A stretch of DNA of 64,000 nt, taken from the NCBI GenBank assembly GCA_963751395.1, contig CAVVUC010000002.1:372001-436000 (forward strand). Reading direction: 5' to 3'. Each line of letters starts with the position of its first letter. Positions within the stretch are counted from its first letter, which is position 1. Position numbers and translations under genes: made by a program. The notes below the pieces were generated by a model. It searched no databases, was not told the origin of the DNA, and was given only the letters and a program-made list of their open reading frames with translations. Positions 1 to 8,094 of this stretch are shown here, piece after piece. This DNA is from CAVVUC01 sp963751395. Lineage in GTDB: Bacteria; Verrucomicrobiota; Verrucomicrobiia; Chthoniobacterales; Chthoniobacteraceae.

Positions 1-1035
1 CTTCAGCTTGGAGACGCGCATTTTCTGCACGTCCTTGAAAACCATGTGCTGATCGACGGCCTCGACCGTCGCGTCGATTTCGTCGCGGGAAAACCGGAGC
101 CGTTCCATGACACGCAGCGTCATGTTCGCGCCGACTTTGTCGTGCCCGCTGAACCGGATGCGCTGATCGGCCTCGTCGTAGCTGTAGGTGCCGGGTTTTC
201 CGATGTCGTGAAAAAGCACGGAGAAAACAAGCGGCACGGAGACTTGCTCCGGGAGCAGTTCGAGCATGCGGCGCGTGTGAACGAAGACGTCGCCCTCGGG
301 GTGGAATTGCGGCGGTTGCTCGCAGCCTTTGAGCGCGGTGATTTCCGGCAGCACCTGCCGCATCAGGCCGCTCGCATCGAGCAGATCGAAGCCGCGCACC
401 CGGTTCGGTGACAGAAAAATGCGGACGAGTTCCTCGCGAACGCGTTCGGCGCTTACGACATGAATTTCCGGCGCATTTTCAAGCAGCGCCTCCCACGTTT
501 TCCCTTCGATCTCGAATCCGAGCGTCGCGGCGAATCGCACCGCCCGCAGCATGCGCAGACGGTCCTCGCGGAAGCGGTCCTCGGGATTGCCGATCGCTCG
601 CAGGATTCGCGATGAGAGGTCGGCCTGGCCGTTGACGTAGTCGATGATCTCCTCGCGAATTGGGTCGAGGAACATCCCGTTCACCGTGAAGTCGCGCCGC
701 TCGGCATCCTGCCGCGACGAGGCGAAGGTGACGGCTGCGGGATGCCGCCCGTCGATATACACGCCGTCGGACCTAAAAGTGGCGACTTGGAATTGCGTTC
801 CCTCGTCGAGCACGCAGATCACTCCAAACTGCGCGCCTACGGCAATCGTGCGGGGGAACAGTGCCTGAACCTGCCCGGGACGGGCGCTGGTTGCGATGTC
901 GTAATCGACCGGAGGAACTTTGCGCAGGAAATCGCGGACGCATCCGCCGGCATAATACGCCTCGAATCCTTCACGCTGCAAGCGCTCCACGATTCGACGC
1001 GCGGCTGTTTCCATTGCATCGGGCATTGCTGACAT
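1..1035 (-). CDS. cca: CCA tRNA nucleotidyltransferase, 3' end cut by window edge
   Basis: This enzyme adds or repairs the 3'-terminal CCA of tRNAs in the cytoplasm. Read on the minus strand from ATG at 1035, the protein shows the class II nucleotidyltransferase head: YYAGGCVRDFL near residue 25, the metal-binding DYDIAT about 15 residues later, and RRDFTVNGMF near residue 95. A C-terminal HD phosphohydrolase-type motif, LFHDIGKPGTYSYDE, lies near residue 290. The frame is open to base 1, so the C-terminus lies outside the window. MSAMPDAMETAARR is chosen as the start; a second ATG lies three codons in. Two small membrane-protein genes lie immediately upstream on the same strand, 63 nt away, so co-transcription is possible. 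The HD domain makes it a multifunctional CCA enzyme rather than a poly(A) polymerase, but the two are hard to separate by eye. Confidence 0.9.
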   Translation of the reverse strand, partial: MSAMPDAMETAARRIVERLQREGFEAYYAGGCVRDFLRKVPPVDYDIATSARPGQVQALFPRTIAVGAQFGVICVLDEGTQFQVATFRSDGVYIDGRHPAAVTFASSRQDAERRDFTVNGMFLDPIREEIIDYVNGQADLSSRILRAIGNPEDRFREDRLRMLRAVRFAATLGFEIEGKTWEALLENAPEIHVVSAERVREELVRIFLSPNRVRGFDLLDASGLMRQVLPEITALKGCEQPPQFHPEGDVFVHTRRMLELLPEQVSVPLVFSVLFHDIGKPGTYSYDEADQRIRFSGHDKVGANMTLRVMERLRFSRDEIDATVEAVDQHMVFKDVQKMRVSKLK

Positions 1036-1098
1036 TTGCCCAATGCAGGTGGTTATTCCAACGGTTTTGCCAGACTCGCCGGGCGGATTCTCAAACGG

Positions 1099-1410
1099 TC
1101 AGGGCGCAGGCGCAGGCGCGTTGGCGTTGCGCTGAATCCCGTATTTTTTCACGATCTCCTTCGCGTCGTTGTCAGTCTGCGCGAGATCGAGAAGATCGTT
1201 CACGAGTTTTTCAAGACCCGCCTGAACCTTGTGCGACTGGCTCACCAGGTCCTCCTGTCGCTGGATTGTGCTCTGAAAAGCGGTGCGCTGGCTGCTGATC
1301 GCCGAAAGCTGCCAGATGAAGATCAGGACGAGGCTGATCGACAACAGCGTGAGCGGCAGAAATGCGTCGGGCCGGATGATGGAGTGGGAATGATGTGTCT
1401 CGGAGTTCAT
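1099..1410 (-). CDS. Small single-pass membrane protein, unknown function
   Basis: I do not recognise a family for this 103-residue protein. It has a short polar N-terminus, one strong hydrophobic segment at about residues 17-37 (LPLTLLSISLVLIFIWQLSA), then a polar, probably coiled-coil region rich in Q, D, L and K, and an Ala-Pro tail (APAPAP). The likely topology is an N-in single-span anchor with a periplasmic helix. Its ATG overlaps the TGA of the upstream gene (ATGA at 1407-1410), so the two are translationally coupled. The two proteins share an anchor, helix and Pro-rich tail layout and may be partners. The CCA enzyme follows 63 nt downstream. Confidence 0.7.
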   Translation of the reverse strand: MNSETHHSHSIIRPDAFLPLTLLSISLVLIFIWQLSAISSQRTAFQSTIQRQEDLVSQSHKVQAGLEKLVNDLLDLAQTDNDAKEIVKKYGIQRNANAPAPAP

Positions 1411-1691
1411 GGAGCGGGTGTTGGGGATGGGTTCTGATTTACGGTGACCGTGTAACCATTCTTGGCCAGGACATCTTTCATCTTCTCATTCTTCACGGAC
1501 ACGGAGGCCATGTCCTTGAGAATGTTGGTGCCGATTTGCTGGCTCATGTTGCCTCGGTTGATTTCGTTTTGTTGATTCTGGGCTTCCACTTGCAAGCGCT
1601 GATTCGACTGCCCGAGCGCGATGACGGCGATGCTCAGAATGAGGCACGCCGAGGCGAGGGCCACGGTTATGTAAAACTGCATGGGTTTCAT
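1407..1691 (-). CDS. Small single-pass membrane protein, unknown function
   Basis: This is a 94-residue protein with an N-terminal membrane anchor at about residues 8-27 (ITVALASACLILSIAVIALG). A Gln/Asn-rich helical stretch follows, with a short C-terminal domain (KMKDVLAKNGYTVTVNQ) and the tail PSPTPAP. No family is recognised. It is the first gene of an overlapping pair with the 103-residue protein downstream, whose ATG shares bases with this stop codon. The matching architecture suggests a paired role at the inner membrane, but that is inference. Confidence 0.7.
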   Translation of the reverse strand: MKPMQFYITVALASACLILSIAVIALGQSNQRLQVEAQNQQNEINRGNMSQQIGTNILKDMASVSVKNEKMKDVLAKNGYTVTVNQNPSPTPAP

Positions 1692-2163
1692 CAGCGGGAT
1701 TTTTCCTAAATGATTTGCTCCCAGTCAAGTATCGACTTTGAAAGAGATTTCTAATCTGGAGGCGCGGGGACTTCGTTACCGTCTCTTGGAGACGGCTCAA
1801 ATTGCGTGGTCGCTGCGCAACGAGGAACTCGAACCGGATTGTCATTAACAGTAGCGTCAAGCTGTCTGGATCGACTTGCGCCGCTATGTCATTGGCCGCA
1901 GCGGCGCTGCAAACGGGCATAGGGATCCTCTTTGGAGCAACTCAGGTGACATGAAGGACTTTTGGGCTGCTGGCTGTTGTCTGGATTAGACTGTTGCAAA
2001 TCAGTTAACCAAGCAGGACGAGTCGTCGATGCCATCTTGTTCACTTTAGCGCAGCATTGAGTTGTTCTTTAACCATCGTCGGGTGCGGTTCACAAATAAA
2101 GGTGTTCAATAATTGACTAATCTGGTTTGACAAGTGTTGTGAACGTATAGTAATGCCTGCTTC
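1692..2163. other. Intergenic region, no gene seen
   Basis: About 470 bases between a leftward and a rightward gene. Open frames here are short and unconvincing. The last 70 bases are AT-rich compared with the surroundings and presumably carry the promoter of the basic-protein gene at 2164. A TTGACA at 2127-2132 and a TATAGT at 2146-2151 are only 13 nt apart, too close for a standard sigma-70 promoter, so no promoter is called. Confidence 0.5.
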
Positions 2164-2514
2164 ATGAGTTCTACACCAACCATCGAAGCATTAAAGCAGG
2201 CCCTCCAGATCAAAGAGCAGATCGCTTCACTTGAAGCCAGACTGAGTCAAATTCTGGAAGGCAAATCCATCACGCCTTCAATAGCGCCAGCCAAAGCGCC
2301 AGTTAAGAGAGGACCCAAGAAGATGTCCGCTGAAGCTCGGGGGAAGATCGCTGCCGCCCAGAAGGCGCGCTGGGCCAAAACGAAGGCTAAAGCTCCCGTC
2401 AAAGCCAAACCTGCGCCAAAGAAGAAAGGCGGACTAACTCCTGAAGGCAGAGCCAAAATTGTGGCTGCATTGAAAGCACGTTGGGCTGCCAGGAAACAGG
2501 CTTCAGGGAAATAG
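2164..2514 (+). CDS. Small Lys/Ala-rich basic protein with repeated RWA motif, possibly DNA-binding
   Basis: This is a 116-residue, strongly basic protein. Residues 5-33 form a predicted coiled coil (QALQIKEQIASLEARLSQIL). A Pro/Lys linker follows, with two copies of one motif: MSAEARGKIAAAQKARWA at about 53-70 and LTPEGRAKIVAALKARWA at about 91-108, separated by a Lys-Ala-Pro linker resembling histone H1 tails. Similar motifs occur in small nucleoid-type proteins of Verrucomicrobia, Acidobacteria and Proteobacteria. A nucleic-acid-binding role follows from composition only. No convincing Shine-Dalgarno precedes the ATG. The gene is monocistronic. Confidence 0.7.
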   Translation: MSSTPTIEALKQALQIKEQIASLEARLSQILEGKSITPSIAPAKAPVKRGPKKMSAEARGKIAAAQKARWAKTKAKAPVKAKPAPKKKGGLTPEGRAKIVAALKARWAARKQASGK

Positions 2515-2552
2515 GCAACGTGGCCAACGCAACGGGTTCCACTCCGTCCGAC

Positions 2553-2936
2553 ATGATCATAGAACACGTTGGGTTTGATGTTGAGAACCCGGTTGCGATG
2601 GCTGCGTGGTATGTGAAACACCTTGGGCTGGAAATAGTCCGGCACATACCATCGCCGTCTCAAACTCATTTTCTCACAGATAGTAACCGTAAGTTTTCGG
2701 TCGAGATTTACCGAAACGCCTCGGTCCAGACCCTGGATTATCGATCCATGAATCCGTTGCTACTGCACCTGGCGTTCACCAGCGAAGATCCCGTTGCGGA
2801 AAAGCAGAGGTTGATTGCAGCGGGTGCAACATTCGACAGCGAAATCAACCTGCCAGACGGTTCACATCTGATCATGCTCCGAGATCCTTGGGGTTTGCCT
2901 GTTCAACTTTGCAGACGGAGCACCCCGTTGACTTAA
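2553..2936 (+). CDS. VOC (glyoxalase/bleomycin-resistance fold) family protein
   Basis: The vicinal oxygen chelate family includes glyoxalase I, extradiol dioxygenases and fosfomycin-type resistance proteins. The 127-residue product opens with MIIEHVGFDVENPVAMAAWY (metal-ligand His5 region) and includes LHLAFTSEDP and the closing motif MLRDPWGLPVQLCRR, where family members normally carry a Glu ligand (D-P-x-G-x-x-x-E/Q); here that position is Gln. A longer in-frame extension begins at 2481, overlapping the previous gene, but MIIEHV is the natural domain start. Substrate unknown. Confidence 0.78.
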   Translation: MIIEHVGFDVENPVAMAAWYVKHLGLEIVRHIPSPSQTHFLTDSNRKFSVEIYRNASVQTLDYRSMNPLLLHLAFTSEDPVAEKQRLIAAGATFDSEINLPDGSHLIMLRDPWGLPVQLCRRSTPLT

Positions 2937-3138
2937 ATTCCGCGCAGGAATTGGCGACTGAAAGTGGCGGCCCGGCCACCTGCTTTTCGAGAAGACAGAC
3001 ACTCCGCATCTGACCGGAGTTTGCCTGGGATGGGATGGAAACAGGACCGCACTTGATGTGTGGTTCTGTGATTGAAAAGCCTTGAGTCACGTGCTGGCTT
3101 TCCGTCCGCTTTTGAGCAAAGATTTCCCTGTCACTGAG

Positions 3139-3570
3139 ATGAGTTCCTACAAACACACGCAAATCGGCCATGTTATACTTGTGGCAACGGGCATTCCTCT
3201 GGTTTTCAGTGTTGCCATGGTTCTCGTGAATCCCGCAGAGGCTGTCTATTGGGTTATTCTGGTCGTATTTGCATTGAGTGTGGTTCTCTTCGCGTCACTT
3301 ACTGTCGAAATCGCGGACGGCCTGTTAAAGTGGAGTTTCGGGCCGGGACTTATCCACAAGTCCGTCCGCCTCGCGGATATCGAATCAGTCGAGGCTCTGC
3401 GACCCCATTGGATTTGCGGTTGGGGCATTCACCTGACTCGAAAGGGCTGGCTTTATAACGTGTCCGGTCGAGAAGCCGTGCATATTCGTCTGAAGACCGG
3501 GAAACAGTTCCTGCTGGGCACCGACGAACCGAATGAATTGTTCGCGGCCATTCGAGCGAATCTCATCTGA
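3139..3570 (+). CDS. Two-span membrane protein with PH-like C-terminal domain
   Basis: The product is 143 residues. Two hydrophobic segments lie at about residues 9-28 and 34-54 (VILVATGIPLVFSVAMVLV and VYWVILVVFALSVVLFASL). A soluble domain follows, with LKWSFGPGLIHKSVRLADIESVEAL and IRLKTGKQFLLGTDEPNELFAAI, a pattern seen in bacterial PH-like membrane proteins. A TTG-initiated extension of 19 codons is possible, but ATG at 3139 gives the cleaner start. The downstream thioesterase gene begins 5 nt after the stop, so the two are probably co-transcribed. Function unknown. Confidence 0.65.
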   Translation: MSSYKHTQIGHVILVATGIPLVFSVAMVLVNPAEAVYWVILVVFALSVVLFASLTVEIADGLLKWSFGPGLIHKSVRLADIESVEALRPHWICGWGIHLTRKGWLYNVSGREAVHIRLKTGKQFLLGTDEPNELFAAIRANLI

Positions 3571-3575
3571 ACAGC

Positions 3576-3929
3576 ATGGACAGGAAATTCTCAAAATACT
3601 TTGTCGTCCGCCCACAGGACTTGAACCACGCCGGCACACTATTCGGGGGTGTCATCATGTCGATGGCCGACGAACTGGCGTTCGTGGCTGCAAGCCTCAC
3701 TTACCCGGGCTCCACGTTCGTAACAAAGGTATTCCACGAGTTTAACTTTCTTCGCGGCACTGTGGTCGGAGAGATCATCGAGATCCAGGCTGAAATAGCA
3801 AGGACCGGCCGCAGCTCAGTCACCGTGAAGGTTTTGGCGTGTAATGCTGAGACGAGAGAGGAGATTTTCCACACGGAAGCCGTCCTCGTAAACGCGCAGA
3901 ACGGAAATAGTCTCCCAATACGAAGATAG
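3576..3929 (+). CDS. Acyl-CoA thioesterase-like hotdog-fold protein
   Basis: This 117-residue protein looks like a YciA/acyl-CoA hydrolase-type single hotdog domain, which hydrolyses acyl-CoA thioesters in the cytoplasm. Visible family features are VVRPQDLNHAGTLFGGVIMSMADELAFVAA (residues 9-38), containing the N-H-x-G-T-x-F-G-G-x-x-x-x-x-x-D signature, then the central strands FVTKVFHEFNFL and GEIIEIQAEIARTGRSSVTVKV. Length matches a single hotdog unit. It follows the PH-like membrane gene by 5 nt. Acyl chain preference cannot be read from sequence. Confidence 0.82.
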   Translation: MDRKFSKYFVVRPQDLNHAGTLFGGVIMSMADELAFVAASLTYPGSTFVTKVFHEFNFLRGTVVGEIIEIQAEIARTGRSSVTVKVLACNAETREEIFHTEAVLVNAQNGNSLPIRR

Positions 3930-4118
3930 GACGGAAACAGGGTTAGTCCGTTCCCAACAACCTCCGGCACTGGCGATGTGGCGCAGTGCGCGCAATCATG
4001 GGAAGAAAAAGGCGGACGTGGAACGGCACTCGTTGTGACTGGACGAAATATACAAGGATCGGCAGGTCCTGCCCTGGTTTCAGTTGTCAGCGAAGGGCCT
4101 TGTTGTTACTCTTGTCGT

Positions 4119-4376
4119 ATGAAAATCCAAGGGCTGATTCTCGCAGCCGCAGCCATCCTGCTGGGCGCGGCAACTCTACACGCTGAACCGGTTGGTTACA
4201 TCATCTATCCCGGAGTTCCCAAAGTTCATCCGGGCAATTCTTTGATGCGCCCGTCCTTCACGCGTTTGATTCCTTCCTCCGGCCCGGTGATCCAGCCCGG
4301 CGCCCCGAAGGTTTATCCTGGAAACAGGCTGGTTCACCCGATGGACATGCCGCTTGTTCCCAAGTGCATCCCGTGA
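4119..4376 (+). CDS. Small secreted protein with PG-x-PKV-x-PGN repeats
   Basis: An 85-residue product with a clear signal peptide (MKIQGLILAAAAILLGAATLHA, cleavage likely after residue 22). The mature part carries a repeated unit: YPGVPKVHPGNSLMRP followed by QPGAPKVYPGNRLVHP. Pro and Gly content suggests an extended, non-globular chain. An upstream in-frame ATG at 3978 would add 47 residues that look non-coding, so the signal-peptide start is preferred. No family recognised. Confidence 0.55.
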   Translation: MKIQGLILAAAAILLGAATLHAEPVGYIIYPGVPKVHPGNSLMRPSFTRLIPSSGPVIQPGAPKVYPGNRLVHPMDMPLVPKCIP

Positions 4377-4382
4377 TTGAAG

Positions 4383-4512
4383 ATGGGAGCGCGGGCTTCC
4401 AGCCCGCTCTGGCTGGCATCATGCCAGTTAGAATCGAAGCGCGGTGACTTCCAAGCGTCGAGTAATTGGGGAGCCGTCTCCCGCTTGACCGGCTGGAAGC
4501 CCGTGCTCCCAT
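4383..4512. repeat. Inverted-repeat (MITE/REP-like) element
   Basis: Bases 4383-4404 and 4491-4512 form a 22-nt inverted repeat with one mismatch, bracketing about 86 bases. The arms carry GCGGGCTTCCAGCC and its complement. The element lies immediately 3' of the small secreted-protein gene, where it could also fold as a transcript-end hairpin. A shorter related stretch (GTGCTTCCAGCCGC) occurs near 25670, suggesting a dispersed family. Confidence 0.75.
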
Positions 4513-4533
4513 TTCCAACCGCAACGAGGTCGC

Positions 4534-4689
4534 TTACGCGTCGGGCTTGGTCTTGCGCAGGCCGATGACCTTGTCGCCTTGCTTGAACTGGCCGCGCTTC
4601 TTCAGCACTTCCACGCGCTCGAAGCGTTTCAGGACGTTTCGTTTGGCGGCGATGGTGCTGGCACCTTTGAGACTGCGATGTTGGGACAT
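4534..4689 (-). CDS. Verrucomicrobia/Chlamydia-type small basic protein, 51 aa
   Basis: ATG at 4689 to TAA at 4534-4536 encodes 51 residues beginning MSQHRSLKGASTIAAKRNVL and ending GDKVIGLRKTKPDA. This matches the small basic protein family that I recall from Verrucomicrobia and Chlamydiae (NCBIfam TIGR04137 as far as I remember). Its high Lys/Arg content and the central KRFERVEVLKKRG suggest RNA or ribosome association. That role is not established, and the family is best treated as a lineage marker. It is convergent with the inverted-repeat element and divergent from the HEAT-repeat lipoprotein. Confidence 0.85.
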   Translation of the reverse strand: MSQHRSLKGASTIAAKRNVLKRFERVEVLKKRGQFKQGDKVIGLRKTKPDA

Positions 4690-4817
4690 GTCGGTAAGCG
4701 GTTAAATTGAGAGCGCGCAAAATAGGGACGTTCCCTGCTGAAAGCAACCGATTTTTTCCATGCTGTCGGTCACGATTTTTTCTTCGCCGAAGCCCGCGGT
4801 TGGAATAGTTTCTCCGC

Positions 4818-5432
4818 GTGTTCAAACCGCGCTTCACCACTGTCGCCGCTTTTTGGACGGCCGCGTTGCTGTTCGCCGGTTGTTCGAAACGCGGCGCGAA
4901 AGACGCCTCCGATTCTGGTGGCGATTCACCCGAGAATGGCTCGCGCGTCATTGCGACGAGACCGGTCGCGACTCCGGCGGGGCTTCCTGGCGGGAGCAGT
5001 TCGGGGCAGTCAACGCAGGCGGCGGAGCGGGATTCCCCCAGCGCCGCCCAACTGGAGCGCGACTACACGAAGACAAGCGACGCCAACGACCGGATCGAGA
5101 TCATTTACCAGTTGGCCGACATCGGTGACGCCGGGGCGCTCCGGGCTCTGGGCCGGCTTTTTCTGGCCGAGACCAATCCGGAGTTGAAATCGGAAATCAT
5201 CTCGGCCGTTGACGATGTTGACGGGCTGGTCGAGGCCAGACTCGCGATCTATGCAATCGCGCTGCGCCCCAATCAACCCGACGATGTCCGGCAGGCCGCG
5301 GTGGATGCGCTCGAAAACCTTGAGGACGCCCGCGCGATCCCGACCTGGCGCACGCTGCTCAACGACAGGGATGCGGGCATCCGCGACACGGCGAAGGCGC
5401 AAATCGAGGCGTTGCAGGCAACCGGCAGATAG
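4818..5432 (+). CDS. HEAT-repeat lipoprotein
   Basis: The 204-residue product starts at GTG. A lipoprotein signal (AALLFAGC, lipobox Cys at residue 22) is followed by a low-complexity Ser/Gly/Asp linker to about residue 75. Three HEAT-like helical hairpins come next: RIEIIYQLADIGDAGALRALGRLF, then ARLAIYAIALRPNQPDDVRQ with AAVDALENLEDARAIPTWRTLL, then DAGIRDTAKAQIEAL. Such proteins are usually protein-interaction scaffolds in the periplasm or at the outer membrane. No enzyme motif is visible. Confidence 0.72.
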   Translation: MFKPRFTTVAAFWTAALLFAGCSKRGAKDASDSGGDSPENGSRVIATRPVATPAGLPGGSSSGQSTQAAERDSPSAAQLERDYTKTSDANDRIEIIYQLADIGDAGALRALGRLFLAETNPELKSEIISAVDDVDGLVEARLAIYAIALRPNQPDDVRQAAVDALENLEDARAIPTWRTLLNDRDAGIRDTAKAQIEALQATGR

Positions 5433-5537
5433 GACGCGGGTGGGGGCAGCGGTTTTCCCTCGCTGCGTCCTGAATGATTGTCGTTGTTTGTTTTTCCAAA
5501 CGTGGAGACTTTCGGATAAGTGGAAATCCTCAATCGC

Positions 5538-6710
5538 ATGAAACACGATCTCTTCCTGCCGCTCCTGCTTTGTTGCACGCTCGCGGTCAACGCCATGGCG
5601 CAAAAGCCCGCGCCACCTCCGCCCGACGAACTCGACTTCACGCAGCTCATTCCCGACGTGATGCCGCGCACGGCCATTTTCGCCCAGCCCGGATGGTGCC
5701 TGTGGGATCCGTGCATCGTGCAGGGCGAGGACGGACTTTTCCATCTGTTCTACTCCCGCTGGCCGACGAAGCTCGGCTTCGACGCTTGGTGTACTCACGC
5801 CGAGATCGCGTGGGCCACGGCAAAGAGCGCCACCGGGCCTTACGAATTCCGCGGCGTCGCGCTGCCTGCGCGCGGCTCCGGTTTTTGGGACGGCCATTCT
5901 GTTTTCAACACGTGCGTCATTCGCGTCGGGCCGAAGTTTTATCTCTATTACGCCGGCAACCGCGGAACGCAGGAATGGGCCGCCGACCGGAAGATCGCGC
6001 CGACTTCCGAGGAATGGTGGGCGCATCGCAACAACCAGCGCATCGGTGTCGCCGTGGCCGGTTCCGCACAAGGGCCGTGGACGCGCTTCGACAAACCGCT
6101 GCTCGATGTCGGCCCGGATTTTGGCCAGACGATCATCAACGTGCCGAACATGGTCATCAAGCCCGACGGCGGTTTCCGGCTTTACTACAAGACGCTCGGC
6201 GCGGGGCCGGGACGTTTCGGAAGCGGCGTGTTCCATTACGGCGCCGATGCCGACAGCCCGCTCGGTCCGTTCACGCGTCATCCCGAGCCGATCGTGAACA
6301 AAAACAAGCTGATGCCCGAAGTCACGAAACGCTTCGATTTTCACATCGACGACCACTTCGAGTGGGCGCAGGACGGCCGTTACTACGCGATCGTCAAAGA
6401 CCACGACGCGCCGTTCCTCACCGAACACGGGCGGAGTCTGCTGCTGTTCGAATCGCCCGACGGACTCAGTTGGAAACCGGCGCGCCACGCGCTGGTGAAG
6501 GACTTCGCGATCCGGTGGGACGACGGCGCGCGTCAGGAGTTCAGCCGGTTGGAAATGCCGAAGCTGCTTTTTGAAAACGGGAGGCCGGCCGTCCTGAGTC
6601 TCGCGGCATTGGAAAAGGGCAGGCGCGAATCGTTTCTCGTGCTGGTTCCCCTGCGCCCGGGCCAGCGTCAAACCGAAGTTCCAAAGAAAAACGAGACCGC
6701 GTTGCCGTGA
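5538..6710 (+). CDS. Secreted GH43/GH117-like beta-propeller glycosidase
   Basis: A 390-residue exported protein with signal peptide MKHDLFLPLLLCCTLAVNAMAQ. The body looks like a five-bladed beta-propeller of clan GH-F or a relative. GWCLWDPCIVQGEDGLFHLFYSR (an Asp-Pro in the first blade as in GH43), AWATAKSATGPYEFRG, KFYLYYAGNRG, FRLYYKTLGAG and FHIDDHFEWAQDGRYYAIVKDHD recur as blade strands. Asp and Glu in the first and later blades are candidate catalytic residues, but the family cannot be assigned by eye. A GTG six codons upstream is possible. The following XylR-type regulator may control it. Confidence 0.7.
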   Translation: MKHDLFLPLLLCCTLAVNAMAQKPAPPPPDELDFTQLIPDVMPRTAIFAQPGWCLWDPCIVQGEDGLFHLFYSRWPTKLGFDAWCTHAEIAWATAKSATGPYEFRGVALPARGSGFWDGHSVFNTCVIRVGPKFYLYYAGNRGTQEWAADRKIAPTSEEWWAHRNNQRIGVAVAGSAQGPWTRFDKPLLDVGPDFGQTIINVPNMVIKPDGGFRLYYKTLGAGPGRFGSGVFHYGADADSPLGPFTRHPEPIVNKNKLMPEVTKRFDFHIDDHFEWAQDGRYYAIVKDHDAPFLTEHGRSLLLFESPDGLSWKPARHALVKDFAIRWDDGARQEFSRLEMPKLLFENGRPAVLSLAALEKGRRESFLVLVPLRPGQRQTEVPKKNETALP

Positions 6711-6789
6711 CTCGTTTCAAACTCCTCCCACCGATCGCCAACGGACCGGTTGCCGGCATGACGGAAATCCGATAGAACAGTTCTTCGTG

Positions 6790-7926
6790 ATGGCCTCATC
6801 GAAGCCGAAGCGACAAAAACGGATTGCGCTCATCGGGATGCCGGTGCTCGAATCGGAGAGCGTGTTCAACGCCGCCGTCCTGAGATACGCCCAGGAGCAC
6901 GGGCACTGGCAGTTTGCCTTCAGCGCCGAGGCCAGCGTGAACTCCTTCCGGTTCCTCCGCGAACTCGACTGCGACGGCGCGATCGTCCGCATCGTTTCGC
7001 CTGAAATGCGGGAGGAAGCGCTTCGCGTGGACTTGCCGATGGTGAATGTCTCCTCGTGGCTGGAGCACCCGGGTGTCACCACCATTCGCTTCGACAACGA
7101 GATGCTGGGCCGTCTGTCCGCCGAACATTTGCTGGAGAGAAAATTCCAGCGCTTCGGCATCGTGCGTTTGCACGGCGGGTGGTTGAACGAGGAACGGGCG
7201 AGGGGATTCCTGGCATCGGTCGGGGCGGCTGGCTTCGGGGATAACGTCAGCATCTTCGACCTGCAGTCTCAGTTCTTCGACCGCGCGGAAATGAACCGCT
7301 TTCGCGCATGGGCCTCGTCGTTGCGACCGCCCACGGGAATCTTTCTCACCGACGACGAAAATGCACCGCTGTTCATGGAGGCGTTGCGCGCGGAGGGACT
7401 GCGAATCCCGCAGGACGTCGCCGTCATCACCGGTTATCACCATCCGCTTTACATCCGGGACTGCGTGCCGCCGCTCACGCACATCGACATCGATGACGAG
7501 GCGCTGGCGCTCAAGGCGGCTCAATGCCTCGACCGCCTCATGAAGGGCGAATCCCCTCCGAATGCCGTGAACGAGGTGCAGCCGCGCGGCGTCGTGGCGC
7601 TGCGTTCCACCGACACACTCGCCGTGGACGACCCGATGGTTTCGCGGGCGGTCGAGTTCATCCGCGAGCATTCGGCGGAGAACATCAACATCAAGGTCGT
7701 CGCGGAACAGCTTTCCCTTCAGCGGCGCACACTCGAACGACGGTTTGCCGCGGCAGTGGGAATCTCGCTGCACCAGTTCATGATCCGCGAACGCGTCATG
7801 CGCGCCGAGACTCTACTGCGCTCCAGCACAAGGCCGGCCCTGAGCAAGATCGCCAGCCAATGCGGGTTCTTCGATGCCCGGCACATGAAGCGGGCCTTGA
7901 GACAAGCCGCCCGCCCGTCGCGATAA
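6790..7926 (+). CDS. XylR-type transcriptional regulator (LacI-like sensor plus AraC DNA-binding domain)
   Basis: The protein (378 residues) joins a periplasmic-binding-protein-like sugar sensor (about residues 10-270) to a C-terminal AraC-type double helix-turn-helix (about 283-375). Sensor landmarks are RIALIGMP at the start, TTIRFDNEMLGRLSAEHL, IFLTDDENAPLFMEALRAEGLRIPQDVAVITGY and THIDIDDEALALKAA. DNA-binding landmarks are NINIKVVAEQLSLQRRTLERRF and ISLHQFMIRERVMRAETLL, then ALSKIASQCGFFDARHMKRAL. It resembles the E. coli XylR layout, common in Verrucomicrobia and Planctomycetes next to secreted glycosidases. The GH43-like gene 76 nt upstream is the obvious candidate target. GTG at 6787 is an alternative start. 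Confidence 0.88.
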   Translation: MASSKPKRQKRIALIGMPVLESESVFNAAVLRYAQEHGHWQFAFSAEASVNSFRFLRELDCDGAIVRIVSPEMREEALRVDLPMVNVSSWLEHPGVTTIRFDNEMLGRLSAEHLLERKFQRFGIVRLHGGWLNEERARGFLASVGAAGFGDNVSIFDLQSQFFDRAEMNRFRAWASSLRPPTGIFLTDDENAPLFMEALRAEGLRIPQDVAVITGYHHPLYIRDCVPPLTHIDIDDEALALKAAQCLDRLMKGESPPNAVNEVQPRGVVALRSTDTLAVDDPMVSRAVEFIREHSAENINIKVVAEQLSLQRRTLERRFAAAVGISLHQFMIRERVMRAETLLRSSTRPALSKIASQCGFFDARHMKRALRQAARPSR

Positions 7927-8094
7927 CAGCGTCATCGGTCCCATTCGACTCCGCTCCGCTCCGCTCAGGGCAGGCTATTCGTCATTCGTCACCGCCCGTG
8001 TCGCGAATATACCCCCTGCGTGTCGCAGGTTTCCATCTATTCAACGGCGGGCGGTTTTTTTAGTATTTGCGGAGTGCTGCGCAGCCACCTGCCA

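Noticed and set aside
2113..2151. Candidate promoter before the basic-protein gene
   Set aside because: Box spacing is 13 nt, outside the functional range.
5010..6671. Long minus-strand open frame (over 550 codons)
   Set aside because: Antisense to the GH43-like and HEAT-repeat genes; composition is Arg/Ala/Gly-rich as expected from a GC-rich shadow frame.
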